This document shows positions 52,551 to 61,588 of a stretch of 64,000 nucleotides of DNA, in pieces. The position numbers and the translations under genes were made by a program. How positions within the stretch are numbered: the first letter of the stretch is position 1; every line of letters begins with the position of its first letter. The notes under the pieces were generated by a model. The model was given only the letters and a program-made list of their open reading frames with translations, made no database searches and was not told the origin of the DNA. Source of the DNA: Coriobacteriaceae bacterium (lineage in GTDB: Bacteria > Actinomycetota > Coriobacteriia > Coriobacteriales > Coriobacteriaceae); the NCBI GenBank assembly GCA_025757745.1, contig CP107217.1, positions 1,488,001-1,552,000 of the forward strand, given 5' to 3'.

Positions 52551-52958
52551 GTGCGCAAGGCACTGGCACAACCTCATACTAAGCAGTTCCTCAAGTTCGC
52601 TGTCGTGGGTCTTATCTCCTTTGGTATCGACTGGGGCATGCTCATTGCGCTCGTCGAGCTGTTCCACCTCGACTTTTTGATGAGCACCACGATCTCGTTT
52701 ACCACGTCCGTCGTGGTTAACTACTGGCTCAGCATGAAGTACGTGTTCGACCATCGCGAGGGCATGAGCCGCAAGCGCGAGTTTACGATCTTCACCATCC
52801 TGTCGGTGATTGGTCTGGGTCTCAACGACCTGTACATGTTTGTGGGCGTCACGTTTTTGAGCATCGGCTACCAGGCCATGAAGGCCATCGCCACGTTCCT
52901 GGTCACCTGGTATAACTACTTTAGCCGTCGCTTCTTCCTCGAGGGCGCGCAGTCGTAG
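52551..52958 (+). CDS. GtrA family membrane protein (2)
   Basis: 135 residues from a GTG at 52551 (start of VRKALAQPHTKQFLKFAVVG); an upstream ATG at 52470 would add 27 residues of poor composition. Four helices: FAVVGLISFGIDWGMLI, STTISFTTSVVVNYWLSMKYVF, FTIFTILSVIGLGLNDLYM and ATFLVTWYNYFSRRFFLE. It is clearly paralogous to the previous gene. The start is uncertain because no strong ribosome-binding site precedes the GTG. A strong terminator follows. Confidence 0.75.
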   Translation: MRKALAQPHTKQFLKFAVVGLISFGIDWGMLIALVELFHLDFLMSTTISFTTSVVVNYWLSMKYVFDHREGMSRKREFTIFTILSVIGLGLNDLYMFVGVTFLSIGYQAMKAIATFLVTWYNYFSRRFFLEGAQS

Positions 52959-52985
52959 TTTGCTCGACATTAGCTTGAAGGTATC

Positions 52986-53018
52986 ACCGGTTGGAATTCT
53001 CGTTCCAACCGGTTTTTT
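52986..53018 (+). terminator. Terminator after the second gtrA-like gene
   Basis: ACCGGTTGGAA / TTCCAACCGGT stem with TTCTCG loop, followed by TTTTTG. Confidence 0.9.
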
Positions 53019-53057
53019 GTTTGCCGAGAGACCCGGCGACCCAGTCCTCTACGCATG

Positions 53058-53097
53058 AAAAACGGGCGGCCCGGATGTTTGTCCGAACCGCCCGTTT
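53058..53097 (-). terminator. Terminator of the DUF4430 operon
   Basis: Read on the minus strand: AAACGGGCGG / CCGCCCGTTT stem with an inner CGGA/TCCG pair and a TTTTTCATG tail. It sits 20 bp past the last DUF4430 gene. Confidence 0.8.
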
Positions 53098-53117
53098 GGC
53101 GCGTTATGTCGAGGTAT

Positions 53118-53987
53118 CTAGCCCGTTACGTAATACCAGACTACGCTGTCGCCATTGGAAAGAACGTAACTGCTGCAAGCCATTTTGGGCGGTACGCCGT
53201 TGACGGAATACATCCAGCCGCTCGTGCTGCCGTGCTCCTTCTCAGCCAAGCCGCCGATAGCTGCGACATACGTGCCATACGGCGAACCATGCGCATTCAC
53301 GGAAAGGCCCAGAGCGCACAGGGCATCGTAGACCGTAGCGCCCTCGTTAAAGGTGAACGTGCCGCCAGACGAGACAGGATTGCCCACGGCGCTCGAAGTT
53401 ACCGAGACCGTCACTGTGACATAGCCATGCTGCTGCGAGCCGCCCTGATTGCCCGCAGAGGCGCTGCCGCCGTTGGATGCAGACCCACCGCCAGACACCG
53501 AGCCGCCGCCCGAAGAAGAGCCGTCAGAAGAACTCGATCCACCGGTGGATTCAGAGCCCTGTCCAGCAGATGCGTTGTTGGACGTCTTGCCGTCCTTGCT
53601 TTCGGACTTCTTCTCCTTCGAATCCTTTTTTGAGTCCTTCGACCCGTCCTTCGCATTGTCCGAAGATTTGGAGTCCTTGGGCGCAGCCTTGCCCGAAGCG
53701 GTAATCGAGCCGGAAACCGACGCATCCTTGGCAACGACGCTCTCCCCTGTCACAGCCTGAGCGATCCAATCGATGGACCATGCACCGCTGGAAGAAGGTT
53801 GGACAAAACCCAGCGACACAACGATCAAGACGATGCAGACGGCCGTCAGAGCGCCAAGCAGCGTCCTGCGCCGAGAGGCGGACGCCGCCGAGGCGGCGCC
53901 CTTTTTCTTTGCATCGTCGAGTTGAATGAACGACGAGTCGGGCTGCTTGGAGTCGGCGTCCTGAGGTTTATTGGACACAGTCCTCAC
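53118..53987 (-). CDS. Membrane-anchored DUF4430 (transcobalamin-like) protein
   Basis: 289 residues. One N-terminal membrane helix (about 45-63, LLGALTAVCIVLIVVSLGF), a Lys/Ser/Gly-rich linker of about 130 residues with runs of KDSKK and SGGGS, and a C-terminal DUF4430 domain (VTVTVSVTSSAVG...FNEGATVYDALCALGLSV...GWMYSVNGVPP...SNGDSVVWYYV). DUF4430 is structurally related to the C-terminal domain of transcobalamin/intrinsic factor. The GTG start at 53987 directly follows the TAG of the giant gene (TAGGTG), so translation is coupled. A GTG at 53978 with GGTGAGG upstream is an alternative. Confidence 0.75.
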   Translation of the reverse strand: MRTVSNKPQDADSKQPDSSFIQLDDAKKKGAASAASASRRRTLLGALTAVCIVLIVVSLGFVQPSSSGAWSIDWIAQAVTGESVVAKDASVSGSITASGKAAPKDSKSSDNAKDGSKDSKKDSKEKKSESKDGKTSNNASAGQGSESTGGSSSSDGSSSGGGSVSGGGSASNGGSASAGNQGGSQQHGYVTVTVSVTSSAVGNPVSSGGTFTFNEGATVYDALCALGLSVNAHGSPYGTYVAAIGGLAEKEHGSTSGWMYSVNGVPPKMACSSYVLSNGDSVVWYYVTG

Positions 53988-56900
53988 CTACCGACGCTTG
54001 GTGAATACGAACACGCCGATGACGGCGAGACCGATCACGCCGGCCGCCACGCCAGCGATGGCGAGCGGATTGAAGCCAGACTGCTGCACAGGAGCCTCAG
54101 CGGACTTCTTATCAGACTTCTTGCTGTCCTTCTTGTCGGACTTGTCGGAATCCTTCTTGGAATCCTTGCCGTCCTTGGTTTTGGTCTCGGTCGTGGTCGA
54201 CGACACAGGCTTCTGCCCAGGCGAAACAGCGCCGCCGCTCTGCTGGCCGTTTGTGCCGTTACCGGAGCCAGAACCAGCACCGGCATTACCCGAGCCGCCA
54301 TTGGAGCCAGAGCCACCGCTACCGCCAGGGTTAACGGCATTCTTGATCCACTTGGCGTAGAGCGTCATATCGGCCGTCACGACGTCCTTGGCGAAGTCCC
54401 ACTTCTCGCCTTCGGCAGTGTACCAGCCGAGGAACGTATATCCGTCGCGGGTAGGGGCGGCCGGCTCGGAAACCATCTTGTTCTTGGCAACATAGCGCGG
54501 TGCGACGTACGAACCGCCCTGTGCATCGAACGCAACTCTCCAGGACTCGGCACCCGCTAGCTTAAAGAGACGTCCCGAGTCATTGGCGTAGTACAGGTTG
54601 CCCTTCTCATCACAGATGATAGAAGCGGTGCAGTATTCACGATACTTTGCGTCGGGCGTGAATATCATTTGCGCCGCATCGTCGCCCAGTTTATAAGCGT
54701 AAACGCCACCGGGCAGAGCGTTGCAGGTGAAGTACACGTACGTGTCGTTACCTTGAACCGAGACGAGTGGGGTACTCTTGGACTCGCCCTTGTCTGCGCG
54801 GATGCTCTTTTTAACGCTCATAGTGCTCAGATCGATGACAGAGAGCGTTCCGTAACCCTCGATGTCCATGCCACAGACATACGCCAGGCCGTTGCTCACT
54901 GCCGGCGTAGAGGTGGAGATGGCAGCGAAGGCAACGGGCTTGCCCTCGAGGGTCAGCTTGTCCCCGCTGCGACGAATCTTGTAGAGCGTTCCGTTATCGC
55001 GGGAGACCGCGAGATACGTGCCGTCGCCGTTCTCGCCAACCTCGACGGCAATGATGCCGGAGCGAACGGGCGTGCCTACGCTTACGCTCGAGAGCTCTTT
55101 GCCGTTGGAGCCATCAATGAGGGCAACCTTACCGGACTCGTTACCGATGATGATGTCGTCACCGGAGGCCGCAGCGCCCGCCCAGTAGTAGCCCTCGTTC
55201 TCGTTGGTCTCGGACTTCTTTTTGTCTGTTGTCCAGTCCACTTTGCCGGAAGCCAGGTCAACGCACACGAGCGCACCTTCTGAACCGTCGACAACAGTGA
55301 AGCCTGCGTAGGCCTTGCCGCCGGAGATGGTCACGGACGTGAGAGCTTGGGTATCTTTGATCCCGAGCGAAGGGGTCTTGTATCGACAGGCTATCGAGTA
55401 CTGCCCATCCTTCTTGTCCAGAACAAAAATGCCGAGCGAGCCGTCCTCAAAAGGAACAACCAGATAGCCGTCTTTATAGGCGGGACGGCAGAAGTAGCCA
55501 ATGTTCGCGCCAATAGAGCAGCTCGCAAGCTCCTTCTTTCCGGTTTCAGAATCTATGAGCACAATGCGGTTGCCCTTAACCGCGCAAATATTACCGTCGA
55601 TAATGAGCAAGTCCGAAACGCCTTTTGCATCGCCCTTGATATCCGCGGGCTCATCCCACGCAGATTCAGCCGCACCAGACGGAGTCGGCACTTCGGCAAC
55701 CGAGCCATTGACTTTGCCGCCGGCAAACGCAGGCCAGGCAGAGTCGAAGTTAGACTTAGGCGCGTTGGGGTCGGTCGTGAGGGCATCGGGGTCAGGCAGC
55801 TTGTCGCCAGCCGTATAGACCCAGGCGATAGACTTCGCGTCCTTCAGCTGGACGCCGCCCGCGCCCAAATCGGAAGGCTTGCCATCGATAAAGAGCTTCC
55901 AGTAAGCCCCAGTCGTGGAGTCCCAAGCGAGCGTTCGCCCATCAAACGGCGATGTAATTGAGTTGAGGAACCAGCCCCATGCACCCGTACCATAATCCGC
56001 AGAGATGCCACTCTGCTTGAAGGCAAGTTCAGTCGCATCAGCCACGGTCGCGGTATCAACCATGGTGTAGTCAGCTGCAGGCGCCCACGTCTGAACATTA
56101 CCGCCGCTGTCAACACCGATAATCTGCAGGGAAGCCTTTGTCTGCCCAGGCATAGTACCGTCAGAGCCGTAGACCCAGGAAACTTTGTCACCGGCCTTGA
56201 GCGTGTAGTTACCGGCGCCCACATTTGCGAGCTTGCCGTTGACAAAGAACTGCCAGTAATTCCAAGTGGAAGCGTCAACCTTTTCGGTCGAGAGCTTTAC
56301 GTCCTCATCAAACGGAGAGGTGAGCGAGTTGAGGTACCAGCCGTAGGAGCCCGTCCCGGTGTCGGCGCCAATGCCAGCCTGCTTGAACACCTGCTCAGAG
56401 AGCTCAGCCGCGGTCGAGCCCTCCTTCACTTGGATAGTCGTGGGCTGAGCCCAGGTCTGCTGGCTACCGTCCTTAGCCTGGCCAACAACCTCGCAGCTCA
56501 CGGAGAGCTGGTCGGTGGGCGCCGGGTCGCCGTACTTGGAGTAGCACCAGACGACCGAGTCGCCGGCCTCGAGCACGTAGCCGCCCGCACCAACCGATGC
56601 GGCCGTGCCGTTGATGAAGAGCTGCCAGTACGCTCCGGTCTGCGAATCATAGCCAAGCGTTCGGCCCGCGTCGACAGGCGAGGTGATGGAATTGAGGTAC
56701 CAGCCCCAGGTTCCCATGCCGTAATCGGCGGTGAGGCCGTGCTTCTTGAAGAGCGCCTCAGAGAGGTCGGCGGCGGTAGACCCCGTTTTTAACGTGTACG
56801 GATCGGCGGCGGTCCAGGTCTGCTGGTTGCCATCGGCATCGATGCCGATAACCGAGCATGTTGCTGTAACCTCAGGAGCGACCTGACCACTCGTTCCAAG

Positions 56901-59900
56901 CACGGTCACTGTCGCAGAGACGTCCTGGTTGGCGAGCTTTGCGTACGTGGCATTATCCGGATAGCGCTTGGCGTAACGCGCGTACTTCTCACTGGAAAGG
57001 CGAGAAGTAATGGTGACCTTGGTGTTGTACTCAGGCTGCGTGACAAGAAGGTTCTCCGCAGAGACGACACCAGTGTCGCTCGACTTGAAGAGGCGCCACT
57101 GCTGGCCGCTCATGTCGTCGTAGCCCTCGAGCTCAACCGGGACGATGCCCGAGCCCGCAGCGTCGGTAGACGCCTTGTCGTAGCTCCACGCGAGCTTACC
57201 ATCGGCGTCGAGATACGCCTTCTGGAAGGCATGCATATTTGCGGTCACGCCGGCGGCGTCCTGGCCGTCGAGGATGGCCTCGGCGTAGCCCGCCTTGGCG
57301 GCCTCCATGAGCTTAAGCTCATTGTCGAGGTCGGCCTGATCCTGCGGCGCAACCGTGAAGTCAAGCGTCTTTGTGGCAGTGACCTCAGCGTTGTTCTTAT
57401 CCGTAACCGTGCAGGTGAGTTTCGTGGAGACGGCGCTCTTACCGGCCTCGGGACGGAAGACCGTGCCCTTATAGCCGTTGAAGGTCACGTCATCGGTGCT
57501 CGCGGAGTACTCGACCTTATAGTATTTTCCGTCGACGCCGAGCGTGCTCGTGCGCGGCATCTGGAGGTCATCGGTCAGGCCGTCCTTATTGGCAACCGCA
57601 TCGGTACCGGAGTACTTGATGTTGTTGTAAATAAACGCCGCGTCGACCTTTTCCTGCAGTGCCTTCTTGTCGGCGGCGACCTTCTCGGGATCGCCCTTGA
57701 CGGTCACCGTGAAGTCGTGCGCGCCCTTAACGTCAGACGGGCCACCGCTCACAAACGAAACGGTCGCGGTCAGCGTTACGGCGCGATCGCTCGAAACGCG
57801 CGTCACCTTGCCGGTGTAGTCGTCCCAGCCATAACCGGAAGGCCAAATGACATCGCCGTCGGAACTCTTCCATTCAACCTCGAACTTGCTCTTGGAGCCC
57901 GCGCGGTACGGAAGTGTGAGATTCGACGTGACGGACTCGGCCGAATCGCCCGAAGCGTAGCCTATGGCAATTTGCTCGGCAGCATCGTCGAGCATCTGCT
58001 GCACACGAGCCTCGTCCCAAGCAACCTGCACTGTCTTGCTGGGCTGATAGTATTCGGTTTCGTCGCCGCGTGACAGCTCAAACACGACGTCGGCGCTGCG
58101 CAGGCCGTCGATGTTGTAGCCGGTGTAATCGTTGGGATCGATGTAGAAGAACGTCACATCGCCGTTGGTCTTATCCTGGGCGTCGGAGATACCGACCGTG
58201 GCCTTGTCATCCTCTGCATTAAAGGCAACGCCGCCCTCAGAGATCTTGACGTCGATATCGGTAAATCCCAGATCGACAAGCTGCGCCTTCAGAACATCGT
58301 TGACGTTGCCGCCCTTGGCGCTGTAATCAACAGCGATCTGTTTGTTAGCATTGTTGAGCTTTTGGACTGCAGCCTCAAGCGAGCCTGCGGCGATAACCTT
58401 GTTGGTGGAGACGAGCTCGACCGTCGAGCTTCCGCTCGTGGCGACAGCCTTCAGATACTTGCCAGCAGCAGATGCCGAGACCGTCGCCTCGGCGCCCGAC
58501 ATATCGGACAGAAGCGTCCAGTCGGCCGCGGGAGCCTTCGCGTCGTCGGCCGCATACCAAGCAACAGTCGCCTGACCGGTGACGTCGATACCGTTAGTGG
58601 CCGAACCGTCGGCGCGCTTGGCCTGCGCCGTCGCCTTAACGCTATCGCCCGCGACGAGATGGGTCGAATCGCTATTGATCTGCGGCGCAGTGGTCACACG
58701 CAGCAGGTTATACTCCCCCGCCGCGGTAACACTGTCGGGCGAAACCCATTCAACCGTGTTGTCGAGAGCGCTTGCCGTAACTTTGATGCGCTTGCCGACA
58801 AGCGCATCCGTAATAGTCAGGCTGCCATCAGTCGTATCGACGCCGTCGGTGAGCTCGGTCCAATCGGTACCGTTCTCGCTCGCGTACCACGCCATGGTGA
58901 GGTCGGCATCATCGGGCACGTCCTTGGTCGAGCCCGACCAAGGACCCGGAACCTGCACGCTCGGTGTGATCTTTGAACCCACGCTCAGCGTAACGTTCTT
59001 ATCGGCAAGCTCAATGCCCGCCAGCTTGTACTGGCCCTTAAGCGTCACGGGGCCAAGCGGAGCAACAGACTGCGTGCCGCCGGAGGAGCTCTTCTTCTGC
59101 GTGCTGAAAACGGTATTTTCGCTCGTCACCTTTACGCGCAGATACTTGCCGGCATAGGCGGCGTCAACGGTATAGGTGGCCTCGGTGGCACCGGGGATAT
59201 CGGTGTAAGCGGAGTCGGAGCTCGAACTGCTATTTGCATACTGCCACTGGTAGGTCACATTATCGGTGCGGTCGATATAGCTGTACTTCGAGCCGTCCTT
59301 TTTGCGCACCTTGGTCTTGAGCTTATCGCCCACGTGCACGCCGTTGGTGGCAGGAGAGCCCTCAAACTGCACGTCGTAAAGCTCAACCTGACCCGCAACC
59401 GAGACAGGACCTGCCGCATAGTAGGGCTTCTCCTCGCCATAGCCGCCATTGGCCTTAGCCACTACGTAGTAGCCCTTAAGGGCGGCGGTCACCGTCAGGG
59501 TGTTACCGGTCTCACCCTCGATAGGCGTGTTGCACGAGCTCGCGTATTTCGCGGTGCCCTTATACCACTGCCACGTGACATGCGAATCGGTGGTAACGTC
59601 GGTGGAACCCGCCTTGGCGGTCGCCGTAATCGTGGAGCCCACCTCGACTTTGCCCGAAGTCGGGCTCATAGTCACGCTCGAGACATTAATTAAACCGGCG
59701 GCTGCAACGAGAGCGCCCGTCGAGTTGGTCGTGCTCGAAGAGCCGATCTTCGAAGACACCTTGCACTTGAGGTACTTGCCGCCCAAAGCATCGGTTAGCT
59801 CGAGGGTCTCACCCGTGGCACCCGCAATGTCGATATACTTGCCACTCTTGGTGCCAGAGCACTGCCACTGATAGTTGAGCTTGCTCGCGTCGATAAACGT

Positions 59901-61121
59901 CGAGGCGCCCTTCTCCTTGGCGCGAGCCTGGGCGGTATCGCCAACCGCGAACACGGAGTTGTTGGTCTTGGGATTGATGAGCGAAACCGCGTAGACGTCC
60001 ACCGCACCGGCCTGTTTGACCTTGTTGGAGGTGGTCTTGCTCACCGTATTTACGCCAGCAGTAGCCTCGACTCTGATGTACTTGCCCTCGAGGTCACCGG
60101 TCACCGTGAGGGAAGCGCCCGTCTCGCCCTCGATCTTGGTAAAGCCCGAGTACTGCGAGGTAGATGCGGACCAGGTGTAGGTGACCTTGGCGTCGGAGCC
60201 CGCGGGGCTCGACCAATCCTTGTACGGCGTCGCCATCAGAGTATCGCCTATGCTCGGCGCGTCGCTACTCAGCTTGACGCTGTAAAGCTCCATTTGGCCG
60301 GCGCCCAGCACGGGGCCGGGGATGCTGTTAGGATTAATGCCCGAGCCGTACGAAACAGAGGGGCCGTAGTGGTCCTTGCCGTCTGCCGTCACCTTGCAGA
60401 TGAAGTATTTGCCCTCCATCGCGTCAGTGATGGTGAGCGACTGCTCGTGGCCTACGACCTCGGTGTAATCGGCGGCGTCACTGCTGGCCTTGACCGTGCC
60501 GGCGAGCCAGGTATAGGTCCAGGCGCCGGGGTTAGCGACCGATTTGGTCTCGGTCGTAGGGTCGCCCCAGTAGTCCTCGGTCTCGACCTCATCGTACATA
60601 TTGGCCCAGAGCGTATCACCCACATTGAGCGCGCCGGACTTCGTGGAATACGAGTTGTCTTTATCCTTGGCGTCCTGAATGAAGACCTTTGCCTCACCGG
60701 AAAGCGTTGTGGCGGATGCGGCGGCAACGGCGTTCTTCTGCTCCGAAGCAGCAGGCGCCGCCGCAGAGTTCTCGGACTCAGTTGCGTTGTCTGCGGCGGT
60801 GTCAGCACTATTCGCGGAACTCGCAGTTGCGCCCTGATCTGCGTCGGCGCCATCGTCAGCAGCGCTCGCCGGCGCACTGTTCGCGCCGGCATCGGCGGCA
60901 GTAGTGCCCTCGTCGGCCGTCGCGCCCTCGCCACCCGTCGTAGCCTGAGCCACGGCATCGGCAATGCCCTCAGCGCCCTCGGCCCAAAGTTGCGCCGGCG
61001 TGGTGCCAAAAGCCATGGCAAAAGCCAGGAACGCCACCAGACCGCGCTTGGCTACGCCACGGGCAATCGCTCCATGACGACGCCACGAGGCGCGCTGGCA
61101 CTCGTCCTCAAACATATCCAT
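53988..61121 (-). CDS. Giant multidomain envelope protein with three DUF4430 modules
   Basis: 2377 residues. A signal peptide (basic start, then VAFLAFAMAFGTTPAQLWA) precedes about seven Ig-like repeats (residues about 137-917; each ends in (G/A)KY(I/L/F)-type strands), then atrophied Ig/helical domains (about 917-1415), three DUF4430 modules (about 1416-1535, 1537-1657 and 1660-1775; each with GWYLNS(I/L)TSP-type and AGD-x-VVW/SWVY ends), a PQQ-like beta-propeller (about 1807-2197), an InlB-type repeat (PTRDGYTFLGWYTAEGEKWD), a Gly/Ser/Lys tail and a C-terminal membrane helix ending FVFTKRR. ATG 61121 follows TAGGAGACAA; earlier ATGs lack this. A cobalamin riboswitch is upstream, so cobamide binding is inferred; the propeller and repeats look like an adhesin. 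Confidence 0.8.
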   Translation of the reverse strand: MDMFEDECQRASWRRHGAIARGVAKRGLVAFLAFAMAFGTTPAQLWAEGAEGIADAVAQATTGGEGATADEGTTAADAGANSAPASAADDGADADQGATASSANSADTAADNATESENSAAAPAASEQKNAVAAASATTLSGEAKVFIQDAKDKDNSYSTKSGALNVGDTLWANMYDEVETEDYWGDPTTETKSVANPGAWTYTWLAGTVKASSDAADYTEVVGHEQSLTITDAMEGKYFICKVTADGKDHYGPSVSYGSGINPNSIPGPVLGAGQMELYSVKLSSDAPSIGDTLMATPYKDWSSPAGSDAKVTYTWSASTSQYSGFTKIEGETGASLTVTGDLEGKYIRVEATAGVNTVSKTTSNKVKQAGAVDVYAVSLINPKTNNSVFAVGDTAQARAKEKGASTFIDASKLNYQWQCSGTKSGKYIDIAGATGETLELTDALGGKYLKCKVSSKIGSSSTTNSTGALVAAAGLINVSSVTMSPTSGKVEVGSTITATAKAGSTDVTTDSHVTWQWYKGTAKYASSCNTPIEGETGNTLTVTAALKGYYVVAKANGGYGEEKPYYAAGPVSVAGQVELYDVQFEGSPATNGVHVGDKLKTKVRKKDGSKYSYIDRTDNVTYQWQYANSSSSSDSAYTDIPGATEATYTVDAAYAGKYLRVKVTSENTVFSTQKKSSSGGTQSVAPLGPVTLKGQYKLAGIELADKNVTLSVGSKITPSVQVPGPWSGSTKDVPDDADLTMAWYASENGTDWTELTDGVDTTDGSLTITDALVGKRIKVTASALDNTVEWVSPDSVTAAGEYNLLRVTTAPQINSDSTHLVAGDSVKATAQAKRADGSATNGIDVTGQATVAWYAADDAKAPAADWTLLSDMSGAEATVSASAAGKYLKAVATSGSSTVELVSTNKVIAAGSLEAAVQKLNNANKQIAVDYSAKGGNVNDVLKAQLVDLGFTDIDVKISEGGVAFNAEDDKATVGISDAQDKTNGDVTFFYIDPNDYTGYNIDGLRSADVVFELSRGDETEYYQPSKTVQVAWDEARVQQMLDDAAEQIAIGYASGDSAESVTSNLTLPYRAGSKSKFEVEWKSSDGDVIWPSGYGWDDYTGKVTRVSSDRAVTLTATVSFVSGGPSDVKGAHDFTVTVKGDPEKVAADKKALQEKVDAAFIYNNIKYSGTDAVANKDGLTDDLQMPRTSTLGVDGKYYKVEYSASTDDVTFNGYKGTVFRPEAGKSAVSTKLTCTVTDKNNAEVTATKTLDFTVAPQDQADLDNELKLMEAAKAGYAEAILDGQDAAGVTANMHAFQKAYLDADGKLAWSYDKASTDAAGSGIVPVELEGYDDMSGQQWRLFKSSDTGVVSAENLLVTQPEYNTKVTITSRLSSEKYARYAKRYPDNATYAKLANQDVSATVTVLGTSGQVAPEVTATCSVIGIDADGNQQTWTAADPYTLKTGSTAADLSEALFKKHGLTADYGMGTWGWYLNSITSPVDAGRTLGYDSQTGAYWQLFINGTAASVGAGGYVLEAGDSVVWCYSKYGDPAPTDQLSVSCEVVGQAKDGSQQTWAQPTTIQVKEGSTAAELSEQVFKQAGIGADTGTGSYGWYLNSLTSPFDEDVKLSTEKVDASTWNYWQFFVNGKLANVGAGNYTLKAGDKVSWVYGSDGTMPGQTKASLQIIGVDSGGNVQTWAPAADYTMVDTATVADATELAFKQSGISADYGTGAWGWFLNSITSPFDGRTLAWDSTTGAYWKLFIDGKPSDLGAGGVQLKDAKSIAWVYTAGDKLPDPDALTTDPNAPKSNFDSAWPAFAGGKVNGSVAEVPTPSGAAESAWDEPADIKGDAKGVSDLLIIDGNICAVKGNRIVLIDSETGKKELASCSIGANIGYFCRPAYKDGYLVVPFEDGSLGIFVLDKKDGQYSIACRYKTPSLGIKDTQALTSVTISGGKAYAGFTVVDGSEGALVCVDLASGKVDWTTDKKKSETNENEGYYWAGAAASGDDIIIGNESGKVALIDGSNGKELSSVSVGTPVRSGIIAVEVGENGDGTYLAVSRDNGTLYKIRRSGDKLTLEGKPVAFAAISTSTPAVSNGLAYVCGMDIEGYGTLSVIDLSTMSVKKSIRADKGESKSTPLVSVQGNDTYVYFTCNALPGGVYAYKLGDDAAQMIFTPDAKYREYCTASIICDEKGNLYYANDSGRLFKLAGAESWRVAFDAQGGSYVAPRYVAKNKMVSEPAAPTRDGYTFLGWYTAEGEKWDFAKDVVTADMTLYAKWIKNAVNPGGSGGSGSNGGSGNAGAGSGSGNGTNGQQSGGAVSPGQKPVSSTTTETKTKDGKDSKKDSDKSDKKDSKKSDKKSAEAPVQQSGFNPLAIAGVAAGVIGLAVIGVFVFTKRR

Positions 61122-61264
61122 TTGTCTCCTACTGTCTGCACTGGGAGCATTGCCCAGCGGCTGCCCCACATCATCGCGCATATTGCGCTTGAGTACCCCC
61201 ATCGGGGTCCCCCTTCCCTCCAGAGCCCAACGCGTACCGGCGGCATGCGCCGCGCCCGCGTGCA

Positions 61265-61440
61265 AGATGGGAGGCGATCCGACTTAACCTTACCGACCCG
61301 GGCGCGTCGTCCGATCTGCGACGCGAACAACCCGGGCCAAGAGGAATTACGGTTACTGGTACAGCCGGGGACTTGCACCCCGATTCTCCCAAACGCGCAG
61401 GAAAACCGCGCATTCGTGCGTCTCCGCACCACCATCTAGG
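61265..61440 (-). ncRNA. Cobalamin riboswitch upstream of the giant gene
   Basis: Read on the minus strand, 61390-61347 carries GGGGTGCAAGTCCCCGGCTG followed by the CCAGTAACCGTAA core, which closely matches the conserved cobalamin riboswitch element (GGTG-x-AA-x-TCC...CCxGCxACxGTAA). AAGTCGGATC then GCCTCCC at 61285-61269 is the 3' B12-box-like part. The peripheral stem GCGTCG/CGACGC lies between. It is followed by about 140 bases of leader and then the ATG, with no evident terminator T-run, so control is probably translational. Confidence 0.82.
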
Positions 61441-61588
61441 CCATCGATTATTACTGTCAGTATGGTATCACGCAAAAAGGCCCCGCACACAGGCGAAGCC
61501 CAAGGTAAAAGCTATGGTTTGCGATAGAAAAGGGTGAGGATGGAATGCCGAGCAAAAGGATCCGTCTTCCTCTGATCCCGCGAAATCG

